Origin: Beijerinckia sp. 28-YEA-48
GTDB lineage: Bacteria; Pseudomonadota; Alphaproteobacteria; Rhizobiales; Beijerinckiaceae
Assembly (NCBI RefSeq): GCF_900104955.1
Contig: NZ_FNSI01000001.1
Coordinates: forward strand, 4,002,001 to 4,066,000
Direction: 5' to 3'
Length of the DNA stretch: 64,000 nt
Shown here in pieces: positions 1-9,373 of this stretch. Position numbers and translations under genes: made by a program. Below the pieces are notes generated by a model, which ran no database searches, was not told the DNA's origin, and worked only from the letters and a program-made list of their open reading frames with translations. Position 1 is the first letter of the stretch. Every line of letters starts with the position of its first letter.

Positions 1-231
1 CACAAGCCCTCGACGCGCCACGATGTCGAACTCGGCCGCCCGATGGAGATCGATCCGCTGGTTTCTTCGGTGTTGGAACTGGCGCGCCGGCTGAACATCG
101 CGACGCCAACGCTCGACTCCGTGGCGACGCTGGTGCGCCTGCAAGGCCAAGTGCTCAATCTTTACGAGCGCCGGCCAGCCCTTGAAGCCGCAATCCTGCC
201 GCAGACCAGCGCACAGGAGGCCGCCGCCTAG
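1..231 (+). CDS. panE: 2-dehydropantoate 2-reductase, C-terminal part (5' end outside window)
   Basis: The reading frame is already open at base 1 and ends at TAG 229-231, giving the last 76 residues. The segment HKPSTRHDVELGRPMEID matches the C-terminal helical domain of ketopantoate reductases of the PanE/ApbA family, where a KPSM-D-E-GR-EID pattern is typical and the Lys and Asp/Glu region contacts substrate. The family reduces ketopantoate to pantoate with NADPH in pantothenate synthesis, but many alphaproteobacterial paralogues beside catabolic genes act on other 2-oxo acids. The N-terminal Rossmann part is not visible, so the pantothenate role is family-based only. Confidence 0.75.
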   Translation, partial: HKPSTRHDVELGRPMEIDPLVSSVLELARRLNIATPTLDSVATLVRLQGQVLNLYERRPALEAAILPQTSAQEAAA

Positions 232-257
232 ATCGAGGCGCGAGCGTCAGATGCCGC

Positions 258-1382
258 CTACCCCTGCAATCGCGGCATCAGCCGCAGAGCATTCTCACGC
301 TCGATGGCCCGCAGCTCGGTCTCGGAAAATAGTTCGAGCTTGCGCAGGCCTTGAACCTCCTCGGCGGCGGGACGATAGGGAAAATCGCCGCCGAGCAAAA
401 TCTGACTGGTCGGCACGAATTTGGTCAAGCCGGCCATTGTCGAGGGGTTGGTGGTCGCGACGACATCGTAATACTGCCGCTTGAATTCATAGAGCGCGCC
501 GTTCGGCAGGTTCTCGCTGATCGTTTTAACCCGCGTGAAGAGCCGGTCCAGCCGCGCGGCGAACGTCGGCAACGATCCCCCGCCATGCGAGAAGATGAAG
601 CGAATATCGGGGCACTTGGAAAAGACGCCGTTGACGGCCAGGCTTGCCGCGCAGCGGGTCGTGTCGGTCGGATATTCGATCAAGGCCGACGAAACGTTGG
701 GAACGAGCGAATCGCAGCATGTGGGCGCCGTCGGGTGAAAATAGACAACCGCTTTGCGCCGATTCAATTCCTGAAAGACCGGAAAGAAAGCGTGGTCTCC
801 TGGCCAGCGGTCGCCGTAGCTCGTCATCAGGCCGATGCCATCGAGCTTGAGAGTATCGAGCGCATATTCGATTTCGCGCAGACTGCCCTCGACGTCAGGC
901 AGTGGAATGGCGGCGAACATGCCGAACCGACCCGGGAAATCGCGGACCAATCCCGCACCATAATCGTTGCACAAGCGGGCCAGACGGCGGCCCTGGGCGA
1001 CGTCGCCGAAATAGACGCCGGGTGTCGAGATCGACACGACAGCCGTCGCCACACCCGCCTTGTCCATATCGTCAATGGAACGGCGCGGGGTCCAACCGTC
1101 GATCACGTCTGGATTGATCCCTTGTGACGCGTTCATCACACGTTCCCGTTCTTCGGCCAGAAAGGCCGGCGGCAGAATGTGATGATGGGTATCGATCCGG
1201 TAAGGCTTCTGCGCGTTCGACGCTGCTGTTGTTGCGGAGGTCGGCGCCCCCTGCGCATGAGAGCGACCGCATAGACAGGCCGTTGCCGCGAGCGCGCCGA
1301 AGTCGCGCAGAAAGCCGCGCCGATCGACATTCGATGGCGTGGAACTCATCTTGAACCTGTCAGCCGATGACATGAATGCCAT
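258..1382 (-). CDS. exported amidohydrolase (amidohydrolase_2 / ACMSD-like family)
   Basis: About 374 residues. I chose ATG 1382 because GGGAGGAG lies 5 bases upstream; a GTG at 1388 and an ATG at 1349 are alternatives. The N-terminus carries a twin-arginine-like signal (DRRGFLRDFG followed by a hydrophobic Ala-rich stretch), suggesting Tat export. Metal-binding pattern of the TIM-barrel amidohydrolase_2 family is visible: HHH in RIDTHHHILPP, a mid-protein FHPT, FSHGGG and the late GGDFPY aspartate. Members decarboxylate or hydrolyse aromatic or cyclic acids (ACMSD, gamma-resorcylate decarboxylase relatives); the substrate cannot be told here. It is the last gene of a leftward set with a TctC-type binding protein and another amidohydrolase. 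Confidence 0.85.
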   Translation of the reverse strand: MAFMSSADRFKMSSTPSNVDRRGFLRDFGALAATACLCGRSHAQGAPTSATTAASNAQKPYRIDTHHHILPPAFLAEERERVMNASQGINPDVIDGWTPRRSIDDMDKAGVATAVVSISTPGVYFGDVAQGRRLARLCNDYGAGLVRDFPGRFGMFAAIPLPDVEGSLREIEYALDTLKLDGIGLMTSYGDRWPGDHAFFPVFQELNRRKAVVYFHPTAPTCCDSLVPNVSSALIEYPTDTTRCAASLAVNGVFSKCPDIRFIFSHGGGSLPTFAARLDRLFTRVKTISENLPNGALYEFKRQYYDVVATTNPSTMAGLTKFVPTSQILLGGDFPYRPAAEEVQGLRKLELFSETELRAIERENALRLMPRLQG

Positions 1383-1439
1383 GCGCACTCCTCCCAGGGT
1401 TCGCTCTTCGAGCCGGCAGCGAAGGCGTTGAGACCCGCC

Positions 1440-2417
1440 CTATTGCTCGCCTTTGACACCGGTCAATTTCACCAAGTTTTCCATGCGACGCATGTCAGCT
1501 GCGATCACTTCGCCAAAAGCCTGCGGCGTGGAAAATATGGGCGTCATGGCCTGCGCGGTTACGTATTTTTCGCGCATCGCCGGATCAGCGAAGATTTCCG
1601 CGACGTCTTTCGCGATTTTCTCCGGCAAGCCTGATGGAGATCCGCTTGTCAGAAACAGGCCGAACCACGTGACCCCTGGGTCGATCTCGCCGAATCCCGC
1701 TTCCGCGACAGTCATCACCTGCGGCAACTCGGGGAGGCGCTTGTCGGAAAGGACCGCGAGAGGCTTGATGCGTCCCGCCTGCATTTGCTGTTGCGCGCGC
1801 GAAACACCCACGAGAGTCAATTGCGCCTCGCCCGCCGCCGTTGCGCTGAAGGCCGGAACGATCCCCTTATAGGGCACCTGGGCGATATTGGTGCCGGCGA
1901 CTTTGTTGAGCCCCTCGAAAAGCAGATGCGGGAGGCTGCCCGACCCATAAGACGCATAGACGAGTTTGCTTGATTCTTTGCGCGCCAGTTCGACCAATTC
2001 CTTCATCGAGTTGGCCGGCACGGCTTCGTGCGCCACAACCAGCTGCGGAACGCTGATGAGCTGGCTGATTGGTGTCAGATCGCGACGCGCGTCATACGGC
2101 AGATTCTCCAGAAGGAAGGGGTTGCTGGTGATGGTCTGTTCGTTGGTGAGAAGCAGCGTGTGCCCATCCGGTGCTGCTTTAGCGACTTGCGTTGCGCCCA
2201 ATATCGTCGATGCGCCGGGTTTATTCTCGACGATGACAGGGTGCCCCCATTTCGGGGTTAAGCGTTCCGCGACGGCACGCGCGAAAATATCCAGTCCGCC
2301 GCCCGGCGCGGCAGGCACGATGATACGGACAATCTTTGTCGGATAGGTCTGCGCCACAGACAGGCTGGATGACAAGAGAACAACAAACGCGGAAAGGCAT
2401 ATTTTTCGCAGGATCAT
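1440..2417 (-). CDS. tripartite tricarboxylate transporter substrate-binding protein (Bug/TctC family)
   Basis: 325 residues, the usual Bug length. An N-terminal signal peptide (MILRKICLSAFVVLLSSSLS, cleavage probably after VAQ) is followed by the family pattern YPTKIVRIIVPAAPGGGLD and the later NKPGAS and LPHLLFEGLN motifs. It should be a periplasmic binding protein for a carboxylate or aromatic acid. No TctA/TctB membrane genes are seen in the window, as is common for orphan Bug proteins. It lies between two amidohydrolase genes on the same strand with gaps of 22 and 57 bp, so the likely ligand is the substrate or product of those enzymes. Confidence 0.92.
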   Translation of the reverse strand: MILRKICLSAFVVLLSSSLSVAQTYPTKIVRIIVPAAPGGGLDIFARAVAERLTPKWGHPVIVENKPGASTILGATQVAKAAPDGHTLLLTNEQTITSNPFLLENLPYDARRDLTPISQLISVPQLVVAHEAVPANSMKELVELARKESSKLVYASYGSGSLPHLLFEGLNKVAGTNIAQVPYKGIVPAFSATAAGEAQLTLVGVSRAQQQMQAGRIKPLAVLSDKRLPELPQVMTVAEAGFGEIDPGVTWFGLFLTSGSPSGLPEKIAKDVAEIFADPAMREKYVTAQAMTPIFSTPQAFGEVIAADMRRMENLVKLTGVKGEQ

Positions 2418-2439
2418 GGTCGTTCTCCCTCAGAAAGTC

Positions 2440-3864
2440 TTATGTGCGGCCCGCCCGCTCTCTCAGTTGTGTGATGCTGTCCTTGGCCTCGCGGACGATC
2501 TCGTCCTGGTCGAGCGCCGTGAATTGGCTTTTGCGACGCAGAATGCGTCCGTCAACAAGGACCGTATCGATATTGGCGGGCTGCGCTGAATAGACGAGCG
2601 CGAAATAGGGATCGATGACCGGCGCCATGTTGACGTCGTTGGTGCGCACGAGAATGAGATCGGCGCGCTTGCCCGGCGTCAGCGATCCGATTTTGTCGGC
2701 CAGGCCGAGATCGCGCGCGCCATCGATGGTTGCAAGCTGCAGCAGACGTTGTGGCGTCAGCGGCCTGGTCGTACCGAAGCGTTGCTTATGCGACCAGAGC
2801 AAGGCGCGCATGCAGGCAAAGAAGTCGGCATTGGCGGAGGCGGCCGAGGAGTCGACCGAGAGGCTCTGCTGGATGCCATCCTCTTCCAGTTCTTGAAACT
2901 GGATCTCGCCACGGGTCGCCTGGGCGTAGTGCATTTCGATCACGGGCGAGCAGGAGAAGCGCGTGCCCGTCGCCGCGACGCGCTTGCGCTCCTGCGGCGA
3001 CAGGCCTTGCGGATGCACAAGTTGCACATCCGGTCCGAGCAGGCCGTTATCATCGAGGACGGAAACGACGCCGGGGCGCGCATGCATGGTGATCGGCAGA
3101 TCAAGCGCGCGAATGGCCTCGTATTCGCCACGCAGAATGTCGACAGGGACAATGCCGCGCGGATTGGCAACCGGTGTGCGCACGGCCGCGCCGAGGGACA
3201 AAAGCCCATCTTCCTTCGACCAGTCGCGCGCCACGCGCGCGAGATCGCCCGTGTTCATCGCGTCCGTCAGCGCGAGGTCCTGCCCCCAGCCATAGGAGAA
3301 ACGCGCCCGGATGCCGGCTGAACGCAAAGCCTGGATTTCCGCGTCGGCATGAGCCGGTGTGCGAATGTTGTGCGACCAATCGTGCACCGTGGTGATACCG
3401 GAGGCCAGAGCCTCGGCAACGCCCAGACGCACCGACCGCCTTGCATCCTCTGGCGTGCAATGAGGACCGAGCCGCAAGGTCACCGGGAAATAGCCTTCGG
3501 TCTTGTCGTCGGCGCGAATAAGAGCCCGCAGCGAGCTGTTCCACAGATGCCAATGGGTATCCACGAAGCCCGGCAGGGCGATCATGTCGCGACCGTCGAT
3601 CCGCTCGGCCTCTGGCGCGTCGAGCGCCGCGCCGATCGCCAGGATTTTCCCATCGCGGATATGAATGTCGCCGATGGGCAGATCGGGAATGTCGGGGTCG
3701 AAGGTCAGAACATGCGCGCCATGGATGATATATTCGCCACGCGCCGGGAGCGGCGGGCTCCTGTCCTGCGCCGCGGCGCCGCCCGCGCGCTCAGCCGGCG
3801 CAAAAGCGACCGCCGACCACTGGCTATGGCAAAGGCAAAATCGCTGCAGCCGCAATCCGGTCAT
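2440..3864 (-). CDS. amidohydrolase, cytosine deaminase/chlorohydrolase-like
   Basis: 474 residues. From about residue 45 the sequence follows the metal-dependent hydrolase superfamily: GDIHIRDGKILAIG beta-sandwich start, metal motif DTHWHLWNSS, ITMHARP, LVHPQGLS and the catalytic aspartate region SVDSSAAS, then the closing TPGKRADLILV. Relatives (AtzA/TrzN, cytosine and guanine deaminases) hydrolyse C-N or C-Cl bonds on heterocycles. The first ~40 residues look unlike the family and may contain a damaged or misread export signal; the true start is uncertain. It sits between a SnoaL-like gene upstream and a Bug binding protein downstream on the same strand. Confidence 0.85.
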   Translation of the reverse strand: MTGLRLQRFCLCHSQWSAVAFAPAERAGGAAAQDRSPPLPARGEYIIHGAHVLTFDPDIPDLPIGDIHIRDGKILAIGAALDAPEAERIDGRDMIALPGFVDTHWHLWNSSLRALIRADDKTEGYFPVTLRLGPHCTPEDARRSVRLGVAEALASGITTVHDWSHNIRTPAHADAEIQALRSAGIRARFSYGWGQDLALTDAMNTGDLARVARDWSKEDGLLSLGAAVRTPVANPRGIVPVDILRGEYEAIRALDLPITMHARPGVVSVLDDNGLLGPDVQLVHPQGLSPQERKRVAATGTRFSCSPVIEMHYAQATRGEIQFQELEEDGIQQSLSVDSSAASANADFFACMRALLWSHKQRFGTTRPLTPQRLLQLATIDGARDLGLADKIGSLTPGKRADLILVRTNDVNMAPVIDPYFALVYSAQPANIDTVLVDGRILRRKSQFTALDQDEIVREAKDSITQLRERAGRT

Positions 3865-3994
3865 GGCTTCAATCCACGCCGGACGATCATGCCTGCCGTA
3901 TCGTTCGTTCCGTCAAAGCCGATCGGGATGCTGAACGACCCCGCCACCATGCACGCGGCAGGTAACGCTCCACGACAGATCGCGCGCTCGGGCG

Positions 3995-4522
3995 TCATCG
4001 GGCAAAATGGGCATAGGAGGGATCGGCGCGACCGACATCGGCAGCGTGCACATATTCCGTCGCAGCCGAGAGCTGCGCCGCTGTCATGATCTGAATGGTC
4101 CGCAGATCACGGAGCGTGTGCCGATGGGTCAGTCCCCAGCGGCCGGCCTCGAAGCGCCAACGATCAAGATAACGCGAATGGGTTTCGCGTTCCTCGACAT
4201 CGCCGTCCGCGCGCGAAACAATAAGATGAGCGGTGGCGGTCGTTTCGCTCACCGCCTCGTTACCCTTCACCTCGATCAGCACATTGCCGATCGTGTGACG
4301 GTTGTAGAGCATGCTGGTGTGCGCCTTCATCAACCAGTCAACAAACTCGACCCAGGTGCCGCTGAACATCCCCGTAAACTCAACGGTGGCTGACTTGTGC
4401 CCCAGAGAGAGAAGGATATCGCGATCCAACCGGTCGAGACCGCGCGGATAGGTGTGGATCAGTTTGTTGATCTCGCTTTCCGCCGGGAGCCGCGCGAGGA
4501 CCGCATCGGTTGCTTCTGTCAT
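3995..4522 (-). CDS. SnoaL-like / NTF2-family protein
   Basis: 175 residues. The layout is that of the SnoaL_4/NTF2-like cone fold: an initial helix with EINKLIHTYPRGLDRLD (the family's Y-ARxxDRxD signature), then TGMFSGTWVEFVDW and the strand-rich second half ending with a WGLTHRHTLRDL stretch. Members act as hydroxylating-dioxygenase small subunits, dehydratases or isomerases of ring compounds. It is the first gene of the leftward catabolic set (gap 130 bp to the amidohydrolase). Reaction unknown. Confidence 0.75.
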   Translation of the reverse strand: MTEATDAVLARLPAESEINKLIHTYPRGLDRLDRDILLSLGHKSATVEFTGMFSGTWVEFVDWLMKAHTSMLYNRHTIGNVLIEVKGNEAVSETTATAHLIVSRADGDVEERETHSRYLDRWRFEAGRWGLTHRHTLRDLRTIQIMTAAQLSAATEYVHAADVGRADPSYAHFAR

Positions 4523-4724
4523 GCCTCACTCCTCGCCTCGTCCACGGCCTATGCGCCCTCGGAATGCTGCAAAATTAGAGGCCCTCGATCCTTGGGTCTA
4601 ATTCATTATTAGGAACGATTAATATTGTTTTCGAATAAGTGTAGCGGGCGATGGCGTGGTTTATTGACCGACCCGATCGGCGGCCTCTGGCTCTCTCGCC
4701 GGTCAGCTTGCAGGTTTAAGGCCC

Positions 4725-5246
4725 ATGACAGATATGACGATGCTGGAATTGCTCACGCGTGCTGTGTTCATCGGCATCGTCGCGACTGCGACGTTTGATC
4801 TCTGGGCCGTTCTTCTGCGGCTGACACTGGGAACGCCGACGCCGGATTGGGCGCTTCTCGCGCGCTGGATCGCCCATCTCCGTACAGGCCGGATCGTCCA
4901 CGACAATATCAAGCTGGCGCCGGCCAGCCCGCACGAACAGGTCGTCGGTTGGCTCGTGCACTACACTGTGGGCATGGTGTTCGCGGCGATCTTGCTTCTG
5001 CTCGCGGGAAGCAGCTGGGCGCGTGCCCCCACGCTTCTTCCCGCCTTGATCGCCGGCTTTGCGACAATCCCCTTCATCTGGTGTGTCCTGATGCCCGCCT
5101 TTGGGCATGGGTTCGCGGCATCCAAAAGTCCGATCGCCAATCGCATTCGCGCGATCAATATCGTCTCCCATGCCGTTCTTGGCGTCAGCTTTTATACGGG
5201 CGCGCGTTTGCTAAATGCACTTCTAACGGCCACCGGCGTGGCCTGA
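4725..5246 (+). CDS. DUF2938-type integral membrane protein
   Basis: 173 residues with about four hydrophobic segments (residues ~6-32, ~76-98, ~100-125 and ~148-170). The order of conserved pieces (ATATFDLWAVLL near the start, HYTVGMVFAAILL in the middle, FGHGFAASKSP and HAVLGVSFYTGARL at the end) fits the DUF2938 family. Function of the family is unknown; the protein should sit in the inner membrane. It is transcribed away from the catabolic set and toward the LysR gene, and its own role in that set is not evident. Confidence 0.75.
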   Translation: MTDMTMLELLTRAVFIGIVATATFDLWAVLLRLTLGTPTPDWALLARWIAHLRTGRIVHDNIKLAPASPHEQVVGWLVHYTVGMVFAAILLLLAGSSWARAPTLLPALIAGFATIPFIWCVLMPAFGHGFAASKSPIANRIRAINIVSHAVLGVSFYTGARLLNALLTATGVA

Positions 5247-5297
5247 TCGTCGGCCAGGACGGTCAGTGCTTGCATTCTGGATCGGCTGAGACCGCCG

Positions 5298-6203
5298 TTA
5301 GCGCGCCTTGGCGAGAGCGCGCGCGTGCTCTTTGAGCGTCTCGATAAACGCTTCCACCGCCGGGGACACAATCCGCCCCTTCGGCACCGCGACGGATACG
5401 ATGTGAACGGCCTTCGGCCGGACAAGAGGCCTAATTTCCACATCAAAGGAACGCGCCAGCGAGATCGCCCATGACGGCCAGATGGCGACGCCGATCCCGG
5501 CATCGACCAAGCCCAGCATCGTCATCATGTTGCGCACTTCAAAGGACGGCTGAATGGAGATGCCGGCCAATGCAAACTGGCGATCGAGCCGTCGCCGCGC
5601 GGCGCTTTCCGCCCCCACCGCAATCCAGGGATAGTTCGGCAGATCGCTCCACCGCACTTCACTTTTCGCCGCGAGCGGATGTTTGCGCGGGCACAGCAAC
5701 ATCTGTTGCTCTTGAAAGACGGGCTCGCTCGTCAGCCCCTCGTCTCTCGTATCAAACACGCCGACGCCGCAATCGCACAAGGAATCGGCGACGCGCATCG
5801 AAACCTGTTCTGGCGGGAACTCCTCGAGAACGACATTGATCCCGGGATAAAGCTGCTGAAAGCGGGCAATGGCGCGCGGCAGCAACGCAGCGGCGGCCAG
5901 CGGGGACGCCGCGATACTGACACGCCCACGACGCCGCGCCGTCAGCTCGCGCGTGGCCTCCAGGCCTTGACCCAGAACCCCCAGAATGCGCTCGGCGAAA
6001 GGCAGGAACTCAAGTCCTGCTTCGGTGATCTCGACCCTGCGCGTGGTGCGATCGAGCAGGCGCGTCTCCAATTCGGCCTCAAGCTCACGGATGAGAACCG
6101 ACAATGACGATTGGGTGGCGTTGAGTCGCTCGCTCGCCCGCGTGAAGCTCTTGAGCTTCGCCACCTCCAGAAACGCGCGAACCTGCTTCAACGTGATATT
6201 CAT
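5298..6203 (-). CDS. LysR-family transcriptional regulator
   Basis: 301 residues, standard length. The N-terminal winged helix-turn-helix is clear (LKQVRAFLEVAKLKSFTRA then LNATQSSLSVLIRELEAEL), followed by a type-2 periplasmic-binding-like effector domain (residues ~90-295). It is a cytoplasmic DNA-binding activator or repressor responding to a small molecule. The nearest leftward set (SnoaL-like, amidohydrolases, Bug protein) lies beyond one opposite-strand gene and is a plausible but unproven target. Confidence 0.93.
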   Translation of the reverse strand: MNITLKQVRAFLEVAKLKSFTRASERLNATQSSLSVLIRELEAELETRLLDRTTRRVEITEAGLEFLPFAERILGVLGQGLEATRELTARRRGRVSIAASPLAAAALLPRAIARFQQLYPGINVVLEEFPPEQVSMRVADSLCDCGVGVFDTRDEGLTSEPVFQEQQMLLCPRKHPLAAKSEVRWSDLPNYPWIAVGAESAARRRLDRQFALAGISIQPSFEVRNMMTMLGLVDAGIGVAIWPSWAISLARSFDVEIRPLVRPKAVHIVSVAVPKGRIVSPAVEAFIETLKEHARALAKAR

Positions 6204-6444
6204 ATTGAATGCCAGATAATAAGCTCAACTCATCATACTTACGTAATAATCGACGATGGAACAAGCGGCCGCGCATGGCCAATTGACATGATCGATTGGC
6301 ACGATGGTCGACCGGAGGATCGAAAATCAATTTAGCAGTTGAGCTCTCGCGCTTCGCGGCGGGATGGCATCATCCAGCGCCGCGAAGACGCGTCCGAACA
6401 GAGCTCGAAAATAAAATCGCGTTTCCATAGAACCGCGATTTACA

Positions 6445-7101
6445 TTAGGCGGCGACGCCGGTGCCAATCTGGCAGGCAACGCCCGTGCCGCCGAGGCCGC
6501 AATAGCCGCCCGGATTCTTGGCCAGATATTGCTGGTGATAGCCCTCGGCATAATAGAACGGGCCGGCATCGACGATCTCGGTGGTGATCGCGCCAAACCC
6601 GCGTCCGGCGAGCGCCTTGCCATAGGCTTCCTTGCTCGCTTCCGCCGCCGCGCGCTGCGACGGATCGGTCAGATAGATGCCGGAGCGGTATTGGGTGCCC
6701 ACGTCATTGCCCTGGCGCATGCCCTGGGTCGGGTCATGGTCCTCCCAGAACGCCTTGAGCAGCCCCTCGTAGGAAATCTTCGTCGGATCGTAGGCGACCA
6801 GCACCACTTCATTGTGGCCGGTCATGCCGGAGCAGACTTCTTCATAGGTCGGGTTGGGCGTGGGACCGCCGATATAACCAACGGCGGTGGCGTAAACACC
6901 CTCGCCCAACTGCCAGAATTTGCGCTCGGCACCCCAGAAACAGCCCATGCCGAAAATCGCGGTCTTGATCCCCTCCGGCCACGGCGCCTTGATCGGGTGG
7001 CCGTTGACGAAATGGCTTGTCGCGGTGGGGAGCGGCGTCGGGCGGCCCGGCAGCGCCTCGTCCTTGGTGGGAATGCTGAGAGGTTTGCGGGAGAAGAACA
7101 T
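6445..7101 (-). CDS. msrA: peptide-methionine (S)-S-oxide reductase MsrA
   Basis: 218 residues. The catalytic motif [10 protein letters not shown] (about residues 51-60) with the nucleophilic Cys is followed by [37 protein letters not shown] and a late [15 protein letters not shown]. The last motif supplies the resolving cysteine and another Cys follows near the C-terminus. The enzyme reduces methionine-S-sulfoxide in proteins with thioredoxin. There is no signal peptide, so this is the cytoplasmic copy; a second, membrane-anchored MsrA lies at 44683-45414. Confidence 0.96.
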   Translation of the reverse strand: MFFSRKPLSIPTKDEALPGRPTPLPTATSHFVNGHPIKAPWPEGIKTAIFGMGCFWGAERKFWQLGEGVYATAVGYIGGPTPNPTYEEVCSGMTGHNEVVLVAYDPTKISYEGLLKAFWEDHDPTQGMRQGNDVGTQYRSGIYLTDPSQRAAAEASKEAYGKALAGRGFGAITTEIVDAGPFYYAEGYHQQYLAKNPGGYCGLGGTGVACQIGTGVAA

Positions 7102-7134
7102 CGGCGGCCTCCTATAATGTCCCAGCTTATATAG

Positions 7135-7458
7135 TTACGGCCGGCTGGAAAACCCGATCGCGGCGGCGCGACGGCGCGCCACCCAGAAGAACAGCAAGCC
7201 GAACAGGCTGAGCGCCAGCCAGGTCGGCATCAGAAAGAAGCCCAAAAGGAACGGATCCCAGACCAGCGGATGAATATTGCGCTCCACCGCCGGTTGCAGC
7301 AGCGGAAAGAGTGTCGGGAACAGTTTGAAACAGGTTTCGCCCAGCGGCGTCATCTTGAGCTGCGAGGCCGCGATCGACTGGGTGCCGTCGATGATGAGCA
7401 TGGCGCAGCCGCCGGCCAGCAAGAGGACGCCGATCGTGCGCAGGAAGAAGCGAAACAT
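7135..7458 (-). CDS. small membrane protein of unknown function
   Basis: 107 residues from the ATG at 7458. Two hydrophobic helices are evident, one at the N-terminus (FLRTIGVLLLAGGCAMLII) and one near the C-terminus (LLGFFLMPTWLALSLFGLLF), with a loop carrying PLGETCFKLFPTLFPLLQP. An upstream extension to 7602 reads as low-quality sequence and was not used. I do not recognise a named family; similar short proteins are common in rhizobia. It ends 33 bp from the msrA start on the same strand. Confidence 0.6.
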   Translation of the reverse strand: MFRFFLRTIGVLLLAGGCAMLIIDGTQSIAASQLKMTPLGETCFKLFPTLFPLLQPAVERNIHPLVWDPFLLGFFLMPTWLALSLFGLLFFWVARRRAAAIGFSSRP

Positions 7459-7719
7459 GGCCGGACCCGCATCTAACCAACGGTTTTCATTGATTCCGTG
7501 CTTAACCATGCCGGGCGGGCTTGTCCATGCGGATAGATGCGACCGATGGCCTGACCTGCAGATGGCCTGAAATGAGGGGACCAGAGCGGGCCCTGGGAGC
7601 AAAAAAGCGGGTCCTGAGAGCCTGTTAAGGCGCCTTTCACCACCAGACTGCGTAAAGCCCGGGATTTTTTGTCATTTGGGGTTGTCCCGCCGCCCGTGTG
7701 GCCATATGCAGGCGCGTCC

Positions 7720-7809
7720 GGAGGGGTGGCCGAGTGGTTGAAGGCGCACGCCTGGAAAGTGTGTATACGGGAAACCGTATCGCGGGTTCGAATCCCGCTC
7801 CCTCCGCCA
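7720..7809 (+). tRNA. tRNA-Ser (anticodon GGA)
   Basis: A full cloverleaf can be drawn: acceptor GGAGGGG pairs with TCCCTCC, the anticodon stem CACGC/GTGTG closes the loop CTGGAAA with anticodon GGA, a long variable arm (ATACGG-GAAA-CCGTAT) marks a class II serine tRNA, the T arm is GCGGG-TTCGAAT-CCCGC, and the encoded CCA ends at 7809. Its 3' end is the integration site of the element that follows; the gene is intact because the element restores the last 14 bases. Confidence 0.97.
7796..7809 (+). repeat. attL core, 14-bp direct repeat in the tRNA-Ser 3' end
   Basis: CGCTCCCTCCGCCA, identical to 37626-37639. It covers the end of the T arm, the acceptor 3' strand, the discriminator and CCA. 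Confidence 0.85.
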
Positions 7810-7865
7810 GAAAATTCATCTAAGTAATTGTATTATATCGATATTATTCGATAGTCTGGATATCA

Positions 7866-7890
7866 GTCCACACAGAGGTCCACACTTTAG
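7866..7890 (+). repeat. candidate integrase arm-type sites, left pair
   Basis: TCCACAC occurs at 7867-7873 and again at 7879-7885, exactly 12 bp apart; the second copy reads GTCCACACTTTAG. A matching pair with the same 12-bp step lies at 37489-37512 by the integrase start. Placement on both sides of the attachment core is what P and P' arm sites of tyrosine integrases look like; binding is inferred. Confidence 0.55.
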
Positions 7891-8742
7891 CGCCGGTTCG
7901 TGGCGAACCACGGCGGCTTTCCTCGGTATTAACGGGCCCCATGGCGGATGATTTTCTCTACGCGCGTGACGATATGGGGAAAATCTTCCTTCCCTCGCGC
8001 GCGTATCTCTCCGAAAACTCCCGACTGACCGACCGCCGGCAGCGTTTCCCGCCATTATTTTCCCATTTGTTTATTGGCGCGTTTCTTTAGGGCCTGCAAA
8101 AAGTCCTGCGCGGCTGCCCGGCTATATGCGCCGGGGGCTTGTTACCATTTGTTGCCAATCTCAGGCCGCCCGAGCGCTCACACACCTTGTCATTTCCTGT
8201 CATTCCGGCAGCACGATTCACACTTGTATGTCGCTGAACCTATGGGGGTTATGCATTTTAACCCGTTGACTACCGCAGGGATGATGCACACATGTCATAT
8301 CGTGCCCGATAACCTGGGCAACTTGCCCAAGTTTATCGCCAACGTGCGCCAAAGCTCGAATATCCACCACGGTCATAGACACTTAAGCACGCCCCCTCGC
8401 GTGCCGGGCGGCTTTGATAAAGGCTGATTGTTTTTCAATCCGCCCATCAGGCTTAACTTGGCTTAACATCGGAGGGGCCGACTCGGTGCCATATCCGCCC
8501 TTTGTTTAAGGAAGCCGGTAGGTTTTTTCAGGTTATTAAAACCTACGCCGGGCGCGGCCGATGTCGTCATTTGTCGTCATCTGACTGGGTGCAGAAAAGC
8601 GACGGAAATCTCACTCGGCGCACATTTGCGCTCAGTAGGGGTTTTCTATTTTCCCCTATTTTATTCACCACACAATGGACGCTGGCGAATAGCGGCGAAT
8701 ACCCTCGGCTTTTCTCGAATAGGCACGGAAATGCAAAGCGCT
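7891..8742. other. element left end without a convincing gene
   Basis: No open frame here has a good start, ribosome site and protein-like composition. Two tandem 10-bp near-repeats are visible: GGCTTAACTT then GGCTTAACAT at 8450-8469, and TGTCGTCATT then TGTCGTCATC at 8562-8581. They could be protein-binding sites for integration, excision or replication, but nothing shows which. The stretch lies downstream of the leftward small-gene operon that ends at 8743. Confidence 0.4.
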
Positions 8743-9075
8743 CTATGCTGCCTGCCGTGCAGTCTTGCGAAGGTCTTTGCCATAGGCGCGTTCAATGGTC
8801 TGGCCGATCAAGTTGAACATCGCCGCCGATATGGCATCTGGCGTCTCCAAGCTGGAGCGCGGATCAGGCGGCAATGCCGCCAACTTTCGCCAATGCTCCC
8901 TATAGGCTGCCGTGTCGCCATCGCATTGGCTTTCCGATACCTCCGCGAAGTATTGGGCGCGCATCACCTCATAGATGGCTATCAGATCGGCGCCGCCGGG
9001 AGCGTCCGCAATCCGGGCTTTTGCAATAAGCCGTTCTCGATACCGCCGCTGACGGTCTGCATTACTGAGCGCCAT
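8743..9075 (-). CDS. small element protein of unknown function (MALSNADRQRRYRERL start)
   Basis: 110 residues from the ATG at 9075; the longer frame upstream to 9501 is not protein-like. The start ALSNADRQRRYRERLIAKA is a form often seen in short proteins of proteobacterial phages and islands, a basic helix suited to nucleic-acid contact. The remainder is alpha-helical in character (LIAIYEVMRAQYFAEV, MFNLIGQTIERAYG). It is the last gene of the leftward set that starts at 12913, but a 298-bp gap separates it from the previous gene, so it may have its own promoter. Confidence 0.6.
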   Translation of the reverse strand: MALSNADRQRRYRERLIAKARIADAPGGADLIAIYEVMRAQYFAEVSESQCDGDTAAYREHWRKLAALPPDPRSSLETPDAISAAMFNLIGQTIERAYGKDLRKTARQAA

Positions 9076-9373
9076 TGGAATGCTCCTGTCCGTTACTAAC
9101 GGAATCATAGGAGCAGATCGGGCCGGCGTGAGTGATATTGTTTCAGAGCGTCCCGTTATCCACCGATGCGCATATTCAGCACTCGACACCGGCGGCCCGA
9201 CTCGCTCATCATCATCGGACGCGAGCGACGGGACAACCGGAACTGAGGTTAGCATTGCCTTAGCGACCCGCCCCCGCCGTCGTGCCTGTGCCTCATTGCC
9301 CGCCAGAACCGGCTCACCATAACCGGCGACCTGGCTGCACCTTTGAGGAATGCCGCAGGAGTGTGGAACGGGC

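Noticed and set aside
351..1127. 258-codon plus-strand open frame
   Set aside because: Antisense to the exported amidohydrolase with metal-binding motifs; no ribosome site.
3780..3864. Frameshifted Tat signal before the 2440-3864 amidohydrolase
   Set aside because: A second frame reads SGRRSLLRRLSARAA, which looks Tat-like, but it has no start codon after its upstream TGA, so I could not support a specific frameshift.
8074..8427. 117-codon plus-strand frame near attL
   Set aside because: No ribosome site, mixed composition with many His and Cys, and it covers putative site-like repeats; not supportable as a gene.
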